Part shown: in pieces, positions 7,883 through 19,306 of the stretch
How the letters are laid out: each line of letters begins with the position of its first letter
Numbering within the stretch: position 1 is the stretch's first letter
NCBI GenBank assembly: GCA_030680355.1
Contig: JAUXVF010000028.1
Location: forward strand, 186,001-250,000
Direction: 5' to 3'
DNA from: Caulobacter sp.
GTDB lineage: Bacteria; Pseudomonadota; Alphaproteobacteria; Caulobacterales; Caulobacteraceae
DNA: 64,000 nt
Position numbers and translations under genes: made by a program
Notes under the pieces: model-generated
What the model was told of the DNA's origin: nothing
The model's database searches: none
What the model saw: only the letters and a program-made list of their open reading frames with translations

Positions 7883-9247
7883 CTATCGCCGCCAGGAACC
7901 TGACCGGCGAGCGGTCAGCCGCAGGGCGAAGGCCTCGTGGCTCTCGAGCCCATCCAGATCGCCGATGCGCCGGGCCAGCGCCTCGGCCTCGTCGGCGAGG
8001 GGCTCGGCCTCGTCCCGTGTGCGGGGATCGCTCCACAGGGTGCTGATCGCCGTCCGCAGCAGCACCAGAGCGGCGGCTGGATAGCGGGCGTCGAGCCGGG
8101 CGGCCCATTCTGCCAGATCGCCGGCCTCGCCGGCTGCCTCGTCGCGGCGGGCGAGGATCATGGCGGCGGCCTCCGGCAAGGCGGGCCAGTCCATCAGGAA
8201 GGCCAGGCCGTCGCCGAAGCTGGTGAACCGCGCGGCGACCCCGAAGGCCCTGTCCATCGCCTCGACATCATCGAAATCGGGCAACACCTTGAGAAAACGA
8301 CGGAGTTGGGCTGCCGACAGGGTCCGCTCGAAGGTCGCCCAGCGCTCCTCATGCGCGGCCGCCAGGTCACCGGCCTGTTCCAGGGTCTCGATCCAGACCG
8401 CGTACCAGGGCTCGGCGGCCGGGTCGGGGCGGCCATCGAGGCCGCGGGCGCGGTTGCGCGGATCGGCGGTCAGCAGGGTGGCCCGGGCCTCGTCGGGCCG
8501 ACCGGCCGCCAGCAGTCGCCGGCCCACCGCCGCCGCCGTGCCGGGGTCCCGCAGCAGAGTCGCCGGCACTGTCTCGACGAAGGCGTCGACATCGCCCGCC
8601 GCGTCGGCCACGGCCCGCATGACCCGCGCCGAGGGCTTGAACGCCGGCCGCGCCTTGATGCGGCTGTTGAGCTCGGCCAGCACCGCGGCGCCGAAGGCCT
8701 GGCCGAACCCCGACAGGGCGGGACCGAGCCGCTCGCTCCAGGCCGCCGAGCCCGTGAACAGCATGTCCGCCACCTCCCCGGCCAGGGCGATGTCGGCCGG
8801 CGCCCGCGGGGCCAGTTCGGCCATGTCCTGCGCCGCCGCGACAAACACCTGGTCGAGCTCGCCTTTGGGATCCTTGACCCGCAACGACAGGCCGTCGGCA
8901 AGATCAAGAAAGGTCCACAGCCGGCGCATGGCGATCGCGGCGTCAAGATCGGCCAGGCGGCCGGCGATCATCCGGCGAAGCACCGTCAGGTCGAGAATGA
9001 ATTCAGGCCGTTTGCGCCAGGAGACCTTGGCCTTGCTGCCGGCGATCATCGTCAGCCGCTTGTCGATCTCCTCGGCCAGGGCCTCGGCGCCAACGCGGGC
9101 CGAGAGCTCCATGCGCAGGCGTCGCTTGAGGGCCGGCTGGCTGTCGGCGAGTTCCAGCAGCAGCGCCGACAGGCTCTCGGCCCCCAGCGCCTCGAGGTTG
9201 GCCGCCGTCAGCCGTCTGGCCGAGGCCGGAGGCTTTTTTGCCGTCAT
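7883..9247 (-). CDS. DUF6880 family protein, alpha-helical, function unknown
   Basis: A 454-residue, Ala/Leu/Arg-rich, all-helical protein with no signal or TM. A basic N-terminus (MTAKKPPASARRLTAANLEA) leads into repeat-like helical hairpins. A segment near residues 110-130 (LWTFLDLADGLSLRVKDPKG) fits my memory of DUF6880. It ends in the same transcript as guaA, 10 bases downstream of the GMP synthase stop. No catalytic motif is visible. The DUF label is from memory and moderate in certainty; the gene itself is certain from its coding pattern. Confidence 0.75.
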   Translation of the reverse strand: MTAKKPPASARRLTAANLEALGAESLSALLLELADSQPALKRRLRMELSARVGAEALAEEIDKRLTMIAGSKAKVSWRKRPEFILDLTVLRRMIAGRLADLDAAIAMRRLWTFLDLADGLSLRVKDPKGELDQVFVAAAQDMAELAPRAPADIALAGEVADMLFTGSAAWSERLGPALSGFGQAFGAAVLAELNSRIKARPAFKPSARVMRAVADAAGDVDAFVETVPATLLRDPGTAAAVGRRLLAAGRPDEARATLLTADPRNRARGLDGRPDPAAEPWYAVWIETLEQAGDLAAAHEERWATFERTLSAAQLRRFLKVLPDFDDVEAMDRAFGVAARFTSFGDGLAFLMDWPALPEAAAMILARRDEAAGEAGDLAEWAARLDARYPAAALVLLRTAISTLWSDPRTRDEAEPLADEAEALARRIGDLDGLESHEAFALRLTARRSGSWRR

Positions 9248-9257
9248 GCGCCGGTGA

Positions 9258-10825
<1,568 letters not shown>

Positions 10826-10829
<4 letters not shown>

Positions 10830-12097
10830 GCGGTGCGTTCCAGAAGGGCGACGAAGAAGCCGTCGGCGGCGGCGGTCAGGGGGGTGAGGCGCAGGAACCC
10901 CTCGGGGGTGGCGTGCTCGGCGACCGCCTCAAAGGCGGCGGGACGAACGGCGAAGCCCGGCGTGCGCGCCAGGAAGGCGGCGATGCGGTCCTCGTTCTCC
11001 TCGGCCAGCAGCGAACAGGTGACATAGACCATCCGCCCGCCCGGCTTCACGAAGGGCGCAGCCTGGTCGAGCACCAGATCCTGTTCGGCCATGCGGCGTT
11101 CGAGCTGTTCGGGCGACAGCCGCCATTTGGAATCGGGGTGCCGGCGCCAGGTGCCCGAGCCGGTGCAGGGGGCGTCGACGAAGACGACGTCCATCTTGCC
11201 TTCCATGCCCTTGAGCGGTTCGGCCTCGACCGGCGAACGGATCTGCAGGTTGCGCACCCCGGCGCGGGTGGCGCGGGGGATGATGTCGACCATCCGGCGG
11301 GCGTCGCTGTCATGGGCGTAGAGTTGGCCGGTGTTGCCCATGGCCGCCGCGAGCGCGAGCGTCTTGCCCCCGCCCCCGGCGCAGAAATCGAGCACCTGTT
11401 TGCCCTTGATGTCGCCAGCGCAGGCGGCGGCGATCTGGCTGCCGAGATCCTGGACCTCGAACCAGCCCTTGCCGAACTGGGGGATGGTCTCCACCGAGCC
11501 GGCCCGGTCGGTGGCCGCCGGGGCCGGAATGCGGAAGGCGTCGGGCAGCACGCCAGCCGGAACCGCATGCAGCGGCTGCAGGGCCTTGGCGGCGCGGTCG
11601 GCGTCGGTCTTCAGCCGGTTGGCGCGCAGGTCGACCGGCGCGCGCTCGGCCAGGGCGGTCAATTCGGCCGCCCTGCCCTCGCCATAGACCCGGGTCAGGT
11701 GCGGCTCCAGCCAGTCAGGATAGTCGCCGGCGACGGGGGCCGGGGCCTCGGCGCTGTTGGGCTGTGCGAAGGCGGCGAGTTCGGCCTCGGTCAGGCCGCC
11801 GATGCCGTGCTGGTCGTCGGCCGCCGCCTGGGCGATGCGGTCGACCGGCCAGCCCCAGCCGAAGCGCAGGGCCGCCAGGGCCGCGGTCCTGGCGGTGTCG
11901 GCGCCCATCTTCCAGCCCAGCGACCGCCGCTTGCGCAGCACGTCGAGCACCAGGCCCGAGACGAAGGACCGGTCCTTGGAGCCGGCGTAGCGGGCCGACT
12001 CGCCCCAACCTTTCAGCGCCATGCGGGCAGGCCGATGGCGCCCCTCGATGTCCTCAAGGACCCCAATCGCCGCCGCTAGCCGTCCGCCGTCACGCAA
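10826..12097 (-). CDS. rsmB: RsmB/Sun-family RNA m5C methyltransferase, probable TTG start
   Basis: A 423-residue protein with an N-terminal NusB-like helical RNA-binding region (about residues 1-150) and a C-terminal SAM methyltransferase domain. Motif [12 protein letters not shown] and motif VI VTCSL each supply the Cys used by RNA m5C methyltransferases; SAM motif I is [14 protein letters not shown]. The family makes m5C967 in 16S rRNA. The reading begins [17 protein letters not shown] only if TTG at 12097 is the start; no ATG or GTG occurs in frame before homology begins. It overlaps guaA by four bases. It could instead be a paralogous RsmF-type enzyme; RsmB fits the N-domain. Confidence 0.88.
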
Positions 12098-12126
12098 TCA
12101 AACACCCACTTGAAATCAGAAAAGGC

Positions 12127-12522
12127 TCAATGAGCCAGGATGGCCCAGAAAATCATCAGCAGACCGGCCGTGCTGGCCAGCCAGACCAGCGAGCGGATCT
12201 GCTTCACGCCAAAGGCGTAGAGCGGCACATAGGCGACGCGGCCGACCAGATAGATCAGCGCGCCCCAATGGGTCAGGTCGCCGTTCTTGCCGGCCAGATG
12301 CGCGACCAGCACCGCGCCGATGAATAACGGCAGGGTCTCGAACAGATTGTCCTGCGCCCGCTTGAGGCGGTTGGCCATCGGCGACAGCGGCGGCATGGTC
12401 TCGTCGCGGGCGCCGGTGTTCCACTTGAGGCCGTACTGGCCGGTGCGGGCCACATCGAACAGCAGGATCTGGACGAAGGCCAGGACCAGGGTCCAGCCCA
12501 GCAGGCAAAGTTCGAACGTCAT
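12127..12522 (-). CDS. MAPEG-family membrane protein
   Basis: A 131-residue, four-helix membrane protein. The family pattern is evident: RTGQYGLKWNTGARDE near the first loop, then RLKRAQDNLFETLPLF and LIYLVGRVAYVPLYAFGV. MAPEG proteins include glutathione- and eicosanoid-related microsomal enzymes; bacterial members are mostly uncharacterised. It lies 25 bases after guaB on the same strand and may be cotranscribed with it, though no functional link is evident. Confidence 0.9.
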   Translation of the reverse strand: MTFELCLLGWTLVLAFVQILLFDVARTGQYGLKWNTGARDETMPPLSPMANRLKRAQDNLFETLPLFIGAVLVAHLAGKNGDLTHWGALIYLVGRVAYVPLYAFGVKQIRSLVWLASTAGLLMIFWAILAH

Positions 12523-12547
12523 CTCATTCCCCCTTGGTCCCCGGCGC

Positions 12548-14059
<1,512 letters not shown>

Positions 14060-14107
14060 TCAATGCGGGCGTGGCCGGCGGCGGGGATTTGGCCGTCGGC
14101 TGACGCG

Positions 14108-15025
14108 TCAGCCGGGCGCCGGAGACGTCTCCGGCGCCGGCCTTGAAAAGCGGCCTGCCCGCCAGGCCAGCCACAGGGCCGCAATGCCGATCGCCGAGCA
14201 TATAGTGAGCGCCGGCAGCGACGCCTCGGGACCAAACGCACCACCGGTGAGCCAGTCGGGAAACCCCGCGCGGGGCGTGCTCCTGGCGATGGAGCCGCCG
14301 AAGTCGCTGCCGGAAACGGCGGCCCCGTAGAGATAGCCCTGGGTGAAATTCCAGGCGGCGTGAAACCCGATCGACAGCCACAGACGTCCGGTCAGCGCGT
14401 AGAAAGCGGCCAGCGCCACGCCGGCCTCGATCGCCACGCAGGCGGTGGTGAACAGGGTCGCGCCCGGATTGCCGATGTGTCCCACGCCAAACAGCAACGC
14501 CGAAATCACGAAGGCGGGCCAGGGGCCAAAGGCTCGCCAGGCCAGCCGCAGCACGATGCCGCGGACAAGCACCTCTTCGAAGACGCCTGATTCAAGCGCC
14601 AGGCCCGCGCCGCGCCAGGCCGACGCCGCGCCAAGATATTTGAGGTCGTAGAGCTGGAAGCCGACCAGGATCGCCATGACCGCCGAGAAGGTCAGAACGC
14701 CCAGCGCCCCGCCCGCGAACAGATCAAAGGGCGCGGCCCTGATAGAAAGCTCGCCCGGCGTTCGATCCTCCCCCAGCCGCACCAGCAGGGCGTAGGTCCC
14801 GAGAATAATCAGGCAGCCGAGGCCATGGGCGAGGAACTGATAGGCCGGCTCTTTCGGCAACCCGCGCAATAGCGCTTCCATGCTCGGCCCGAAGGCCAAT
14901 CCGACCGCGAGAATGAGCGCAATCATCCAGCCGATCGCGCGCGCCCAGAGGAATTTTCCAGGGTGCAGCACGCGGCGATGACCCAGATCAACGGGGACGA
15001 ACCGGTCGAGAAGCGCGGCGGCCAT
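14108..15025 (-). CDS. CPBP-family intramembrane glutamic endopeptidase-like protein
   Basis: A 305-residue polytopic membrane protein with about eight hydrophobic segments. The ABI/CPBP motifs are in order: FEEVLVRG (EExxxR, residues about 152-158), FGVGHIGN (FxxxH) and FHAAWN (HxxxN). These form the active site shared with Rce1-type proteases. AGGGG lies eight bases before the ATG. Bacterial CPBP proteins act in bacteriocin immunity or unknown processing; nothing nearby points to a substrate. Confidence 0.9.
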   Translation of the reverse strand: MAAALLDRFVPVDLGHRRVLHPGKFLWARAIGWMIALILAVGLAFGPSMEALLRGLPKEPAYQFLAHGLGCLIILGTYALLVRLGEDRTPGELSIRAAPFDLFAGGALGVLTFSAVMAILVGFQLYDLKYLGAASAWRGAGLALESGVFEEVLVRGIVLRLAWRAFGPWPAFVISALLFGVGHIGNPGATLFTTACVAIEAGVALAAFYALTGRLWLSIGFHAAWNFTQGYLYGAAVSGSDFGGSIARSTPRAGFPDWLTGGAFGPEASLPALTICSAIGIAALWLAWRAGRFSRPAPETSPAPG

Positions 15026-15169
15026 CGTTTATCCCCTCGTGGAACCAGCCAGCCGAAGGGTACGGACTCACTCCGTTAGTCGGGCGCTGCACATCCGCAC
15101 CTTATGCATGCGCGTGATCCCTATTCAATTGGGGCTGGATCTGACCGACGTTGGCGGCGAAGGGCGTCC

Positions 15170-15877
15170 CTACCCCTTGAACCCCGTCGCCACCAGGAAG
15201 ACCTCCGAGCTGTCGGTTCGGCTGGCCTTGGGTTTGACGTGCTGGACCTTGGTGAACCGCTTCTTGAGTCCGGCCAGCAGGGTCGCCGTCTCGCCGCCCT
15301 GGAAGGCCTTGGCCACGAAGGCGCCGCCGGGCTTGAGGACGGAAATGGCGAACTCGGCGGCCGCCTCGATCAGGCCGACGATGCGCAGATGGTCGGTCTC
15401 GCGGTGCCCGACGGTGTTGGGGGCCATGTCCGACAGCACCAGATCGGGCGCCCCGCCGAGCATCTCCATCAGCAGCGGCCCGGCCGCCGGGTCGGTGAAG
15501 TCCATCTGGACCAGCTGGGCCGGGGCCAGAGGGTCAACCGGCAGCAGGTCGATGCCGACGATGTCGGTCGCCCCGCGCTGGATGGCCACCTGGATCCAGC
15601 CGCCTGGCGCGCAGCCCAGGTCGATGATCCGGCTGCCCTTGCGGATCAGTTTGAAACGGTCGTCGATCTCGCTGAGCTTGAAGGCGGCGCGGCTGCGCAG
15701 GCCCAGGGCCCGGGCCTCGGCCGAGAAGGGGTCGTTGATCTGGCGCTCGAGCCAGGCCTGGGATGAGGGGGTGCGGCCGCGGGCGGTCTTCAGCCGCGCC
15801 GGCTTGCCGCGGCCGCTGTCCTTGCCGCCGGACGGCGGTTTGACCATGCGCCGTCTGGGGGGCTCTTCGTCACTCAT
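15170..15877 (-). CDS. rlmE: 23S rRNA (uridine2552-2'-O)-methyltransferase
   Basis: A 235-residue RlmE/FtsJ enzyme. It has a basic, Lys/Arg/Gly-rich N-terminus of about 40 residues for rRNA binding, then SQAWLERQINDPFSAEARAL and the SAM motif IIDLGCAPGGW. The K-D-K-E catalytic tetrad is present: Lys in RAAFKLSE, Asp in LSDMAPNTVG, Lys in AFVAKAFQGG, and Glu in SEVFLVATG. It methylates U2552 in the ribosomal A-loop. It overlaps the upstream ppx/gppA gene by ATGA. Confidence 0.95.
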   Translation of the reverse strand: MSDEEPPRRRMVKPPSGGKDSGRGKPARLKTARGRTPSSQAWLERQINDPFSAEARALGLRSRAAFKLSEIDDRFKLIRKGSRIIDLGCAPGGWIQVAIQRGATDIVGIDLLPVDPLAPAQLVQMDFTDPAAGPLLMEMLGGAPDLVLSDMAPNTVGHRETDHLRIVGLIEAAAEFAISVLKPGGAFVAKAFQGGETATLLAGLKKRFTKVQHVKPKASRTDSSEVFLVATGFKG

Positions 15878-16983
15878 GCCGCTGCTCCCGCCGGGCGCAC
15901 GCCGCTACGCCGGCGTCGTCGCCGACGGGGCTGTTCATCACTCATCAGGCTCATCAGCAAGCCCTCGCGGAGGCCGCGGTCGGCGACCCGCACGCGTTCG
16001 CAGGGCCAGAGTTCCTGCACCGCCTGCAGGATGGCGGCGCCGGCCATGACCAGATCGGCGCGGTCTGGACCGATACAGGGCTGGGCCGCCCGCTCCCGCG
16101 GCGTCCAGGCCAGCAGCCGGCCGGTGATGGTGTCGCACTCCTGCCGGGTCATCCACAGGCCGTCGACGCGACCGCGATCATAGCGCGGCAGATCCAGATG
16201 CAGTCCGGCCAGGCTGGTGATGGCGCCCGAGGTGCCGACCATATGGGCCCGCCCTGACGCGAAGGTCTCGCGCAGGGGGTTGGCGTGGGTAAAGGCGGCG
16301 ATCGGTTCCTTGACGGCCTCGACCATGGCCCGGAACCAGGCCTCGGGCGACCCATGGGCCTCGGGAAACCGCTCGGCCAGGGTCACCACGCCCATCGGCA
16401 CCGACAGCCAGGCCTTGATCGGCAGCCGCCAGGCCGCGAACTCGCGCGGTCGGGCGTCGAGCCCCTGGCCCTTGAGGTCGACCCAGGACAGTTCGGTGGA
16501 TCCGCCGCCGACATCGACCACCAGGGCCGCCTCGGCCTGGCGGTCGAGCAGGTTGACGCAGCCGGCCACGGATAGCTGTGCCTCTTCCTTGGGGGTGATG
16601 ATCTGCAGGCGCAGGCCGGTTTCGCTGGCCACCCTGGCGATGAATTCGGGGCCGTTTTCCGCCTGCCGGCAGGCCTGGGTGGCGATGGCCTTGATGCGAT
16701 CGCAACGGCGGCGGCGGACTTTTTCGGCGCAGACGGTCAGGGCGGCCAGGGCGCGGTCCATCGCCTCTTCGGACATGCGGCCGGTCATCGACAGCCCCTC
16801 GCCCAGCCGGACAATGCGCGAATAGGCCTCGACCACGCGGAAACCGGCATGGGTCGGCGTCGCGATCAGCAGTCGGCAGTTGTTGGTGCCAAGGTCCAGC
16901 GCCGCATAGGCGGGGGGAGCCCCGCCACGCGTTCCCTGGCGATCCCCGCGGGAACCGCTTTGCGCACTTGGCGCCTCCGACAT
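15874..16983 (-). CDS. Ppx/GppA-family phosphatase (exopolyphosphatase / pppGpp phosphohydrolase)
   Basis: A protein of about 369 residues from MSEAPSAQ. The actin/HSP70-like ATPase fold is shown by ALDLGTNNCRLLI (phosphate 1), VVDVGGGSTELSWV (phosphate 2) and AEAALVV before it, with SRIVRLGEGLSMTGRMS typical of Ppx/GppA. The C-terminal HD-like domain of long Ppx proteins is absent, so this is the short class found in alphaproteobacteria. It would hydrolyse polyphosphate or pppGpp. The last ~20 residues are very Arg-rich (QPRRRRRRRSG). It overlaps rlmE and is divergent from hspQ across about 160 bases. Confidence 0.92.
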   Translation of the reverse strand: MSEAPSAQSGSRGDRQGTRGGAPPAYAALDLGTNNCRLLIATPTHAGFRVVEAYSRIVRLGEGLSMTGRMSEEAMDRALAALTVCAEKVRRRRCDRIKAIATQACRQAENGPEFIARVASETGLRLQIITPKEEAQLSVAGCVNLLDRQAEAALVVDVGGGSTELSWVDLKGQGLDARPREFAAWRLPIKAWLSVPMGVVTLAERFPEAHGSPEAWFRAMVEAVKEPIAAFTHANPLRETFASGRAHMVGTSGAITSLAGLHLDLPRYDRGRVDGLWMTRQECDTITGRLLAWTPRERAAQPCIGPDRADLVMAGAAILQAVQELWPCERVRVADRGLREGLLMSLMSDEQPRRRRRRRSGVRPAGAAA

Positions 16984-17143
16984 GGTTCTGACCCTGTCTG
17001 CGCAGACGACCATGATCGGGCGTCTCGTTTCACGGGCGACTTTAGCGGGCCGCTTCGCCTGGCGAAAGGCATTGACTTGCCTAACGTCGCCGAGGCTCTA
17101 CGTTCATCTTCCAGTCAGGCCCACCGCGTTAGAATCCAATGTC

Positions 17144-17473
17144 ATGAATGCCAGACTCGCCAAATTCGCTATCGGCCAGGTGGTCAGACACCGGATCTTT
17201 CCGTTCCGGGGGGTCATCTTCGACGTCGATCCGCAGTTCGCCAACACCGAGGAATGGTGGGAGTCGATCCCCGAGGACATCCGTCCGCGCAAGGATCAGC
17301 CCTTCTACCACCTGCTGGCCGAGAACGATCAGAACAGCTACGTCGCCTATGTTTCGGAGCAAAACCTGCTGCCCGACGACAGCGGCGAGCCGGTCGGCCA
17401 TCCGCATGCCCGCCTGATCTTCGAGGGCTTCGAGGACGGCCACTACAACATGCGGCCACGCATCGCCCACTAG
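17144..17473 (+). CDS. hspQ: Heat-shock protein HspQ (hemimethylated-DNA-binding-like)
   Basis: A 109-residue protein starting MNARLAKFAIGQVVRHRIFP. The HspQ/YccV fold is recognised by FPFRGVIFDVDPQFANTEEW, DQPFYHLLAEND and YVAYVSEQNLLPD. HspQ is a small barrel protein known as a heat-induced factor and Lon protease specificity enhancer. TTGACT lies about 78 bases upstream, a possible -35 element; no clear heat-shock sigma-32 site was recognised. An in-frame extension to 16982 exists but runs over the promoter region of the divergent ppx gene. Confidence 0.93.
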   Translation: MNARLAKFAIGQVVRHRIFPFRGVIFDVDPQFANTEEWWESIPEDIRPRKDQPFYHLLAENDQNSYVAYVSEQNLLPDDSGEPVGHPHARLIFEGFEDGHYNMRPRIAH

Positions 17474-17577
17474 CGATTCCAGCCGCCCGGACAGCCGCGC
17501 AACTTCCTTCCGCCGACAACCCCATTCGCGGGCGCGTTGGAACGGACATTGCGCGAAACATGGGTTATCCTGCCCCC

Positions 17578-18438
17578 ATGGACGCAGACAGCTTCGCCAA
17601 CGGCCCGCCCCTCGGCGCCGCCTCCGACTGGACCATCGACCAGGGATGGAACGCCTACACGGCGCAAGACCATCAGGTCTGGGACCTGCTCTATGAACGT
17701 CAGGCGGCCCTTCTGCCCGGCTACGCCTGCGATGAATTCCTGCACGGGCTCGACGCGCTGGACCTGCACCGGGGCGGCATTCCCGACTTCCGCAAGATCA
17801 ACGAGGACCTGAACCGGCTGACCGGCTGGTCGGTGGTCGCCGTGCCGGGCCTGGTGCCCGACGACGTGTTTTTCGACCATCTGGCCCATCGGCGCTTCCC
17901 GGCCGGCCAGTTCATCCGCCGGCCCGACCAGCTCGACTACCTGCAGGAACCGGACATCTTCCATGATGTCTTCGGCCATGTGCCGATGCTGACCGACCCG
18001 ACTTTCGCCGACTATATGCAGGCCTATGGCGAAGGCGGACTACGCGCGGCTGGCCGCGGCCAACTGCACAACCTTGCCCGGCTCTACTGGTACACAGTGG
18101 AGTTCGGCCTGCTCGAGACGCCCAAGGGCCTGCGCATCTATGGCGCGGGCATCGTCTCCTCGCGCACCGAGTCGATCTTCGCCCTCGACGACCCCTCCCC
18201 CAACCGGATCGGCTTTGATCTGGAACGGGTTATGCGCACCCCCTACCGGATCGACGACTTCCAGCAGGTCTATTTCGTCATCCCGTCGCTGCAGGCCCTG
18301 CTCGACGCGACGCTGCAGGAGTTCGCGCCGATCTATGAGCGGCTCGCCGGCGCCGGCGAGATCGCGATCGACGCGGTGCTTGCGGAGGATCAGGTGTTCA
18401 CCCGGGGCACACAGGCCTACGCGGCAGGGCGGCGGTAG
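17578..18438 (+). CDS. phhA: Phenylalanine 4-monooxygenase (phenylalanine hydroxylase)
   Basis: A 286-residue enzyme (292 if the ATG at 17560 is used) that hydroxylates phenylalanine to tyrosine with tetrahydropterin and iron. The iron ligands are visible: two His in DIFHDVFGHVPML and Glu in YWYTVEFGLL. The motif GIPDFRKINEDLNRLTGWSV and the C-terminal FVIPSLQALLD are typical. No regulatory ACT domain is present, as in other bacterial PhhA. It follows hspQ by about 100 bases on the same strand. No pterin recycling gene is seen in the window. Confidence 0.96.
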   Translation: MDADSFANGPPLGAASDWTIDQGWNAYTAQDHQVWDLLYERQAALLPGYACDEFLHGLDALDLHRGGIPDFRKINEDLNRLTGWSVVAVPGLVPDDVFFDHLAHRRFPAGQFIRRPDQLDYLQEPDIFHDVFGHVPMLTDPTFADYMQAYGEGGLRAAGRGQLHNLARLYWYTVEFGLLETPKGLRIYGAGIVSSRTESIFALDDPSPNRIGFDLERVMRTPYRIDDFQQVYFVIPSLQALLDATLQEFAPIYERLAGAGEIAIDAVLAEDQVFTRGTQAYAAGRR

Positions 18439-18441
18439 ATT

Positions 18442-18473
18442 GGGGACATGTACCGTCTTCAATAGGTGTCCCC
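18442..18473. repeat. REP-like palindrome (GGGGAC...GTCCCC)
   Basis: Directly after phhA, GGGGACATGTACC is followed, after a 10-base loop, by GGTGTCCCC. Nine bases pair, with a 4-base bulge (ATGT) in the left arm. The GGGGACA/TGTCCCC arms with an imperfect stem resemble RAYT-associated REP elements of proteobacteria. No other copy and no RAYT transposase was seen in this window. It also sits where a terminator for phhA would be expected. Confidence 0.45.
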
Positions 18474-18497
18474 TGTCTCAACGTGGCCGCGCTGTGG

Positions 18498-19277
18498 TCA
18501 GCGACTGTCCTGCCGGTCGCGGCGATGCAGTTGGGGAATGAAGCAGGCGGCTGGCTGCCGGATGCAATCGTCGTCGGACGCCTTGAGCGCCAGCCCGAGG
18601 TCGCGACCAAAACGCGCCTTGGCCTGAAGTTGATTGTATCGCTGGCCAACCGACATCGCCCAGGGATCGATGACAAAGGCGACGAAGGTGCCCATGCCAT
18701 CGCAGTTGCTGTGGGAGAGGGTCTGGGCGGCGATGAGCAGGCGATGGGACGAGCCCAGCCAGGAAATGCCGGCGACGTTTGGGCCTTCGGGGTCAAAACA
18801 GCGACCCGGCTGGCCGTAGGCGTCGGACACCAGCTTCGTCAGGTTTCGGGCCTGCGGCCGCCCGTCGAACCGCGCGACGACATAGACGAGATAACTACCG
18901 ACAATGCCGCCGTCATTTTCCGTCACGAAAAACGCTTGCGAGTCCGGCGCCCACAACAGTTCTGCGTTCGGTCCGTTGACGATCTCGAACGTAAAGTCGC
19001 CGAGCGCGCCAGTGACCTTAATGAGGTTGACCACTGCATCAGGTTCGACCAGCTCGACCCGAACCTGGGATCGGCCGTCAGGGGACCGCACCACAAGGGG
19101 GCCGTCGCCAACGAAAACGGACGTCAGATCGGCCGCCCGGGCGCTGTAGCTATTGGCTGCCAAAGGCCTCGACGCTGCCGCCAGAGCCGGCACGCCATAG
19201 TCACCTGCCGCCGAAGCGTTGGCCACTCCAAGCAACAGAGGCAGCAGAACGATCATCCTGACGAGCATGCCAAACAA
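18498..19277 (-). CDS. Secreted protein of unknown function
   Basis: A 259-residue protein with a signal peptide (MLVRMIVLLPLLLGVANASA, residues 4-23). The mature part looks beta-rich, with propeller-like phrases such as VVRSPDGRSQVRVEL, ELLWAPDSQAFFVTENDGG and ISWLGSSHRLLIAAQ, and five Cys in its second half. I do not recognise a family. Base composition by eye is lower in GC than its neighbours, and a REP-like palindrome lies at its 3' end, both compatible with acquisition. It sits alone between phhA (convergent) and the ast operon. Confidence 0.75.
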   Translation of the reverse strand: MFGMLVRMIVLLPLLLGVANASAAGDYGVPALAAASRPLAANSYSARAADLTSVFVGDGPLVVRSPDGRSQVRVELVEPDAVVNLIKVTGALGDFTFEIVNGPNAELLWAPDSQAFFVTENDGGIVGSYLVYVVARFDGRPQARNLTKLVSDAYGQPGRCFDPEGPNVAGISWLGSSHRLLIAAQTLSHSNCDGMGTFVAFVIDPWAMSVGQRYNQLQAKARFGRDLGLALKASDDDCIRQPAACFIPQLHRRDRQDSR

Positions 19278-19306
19278 CTACCATGCTGACGTGATCGTTA
19301 CAGCAC

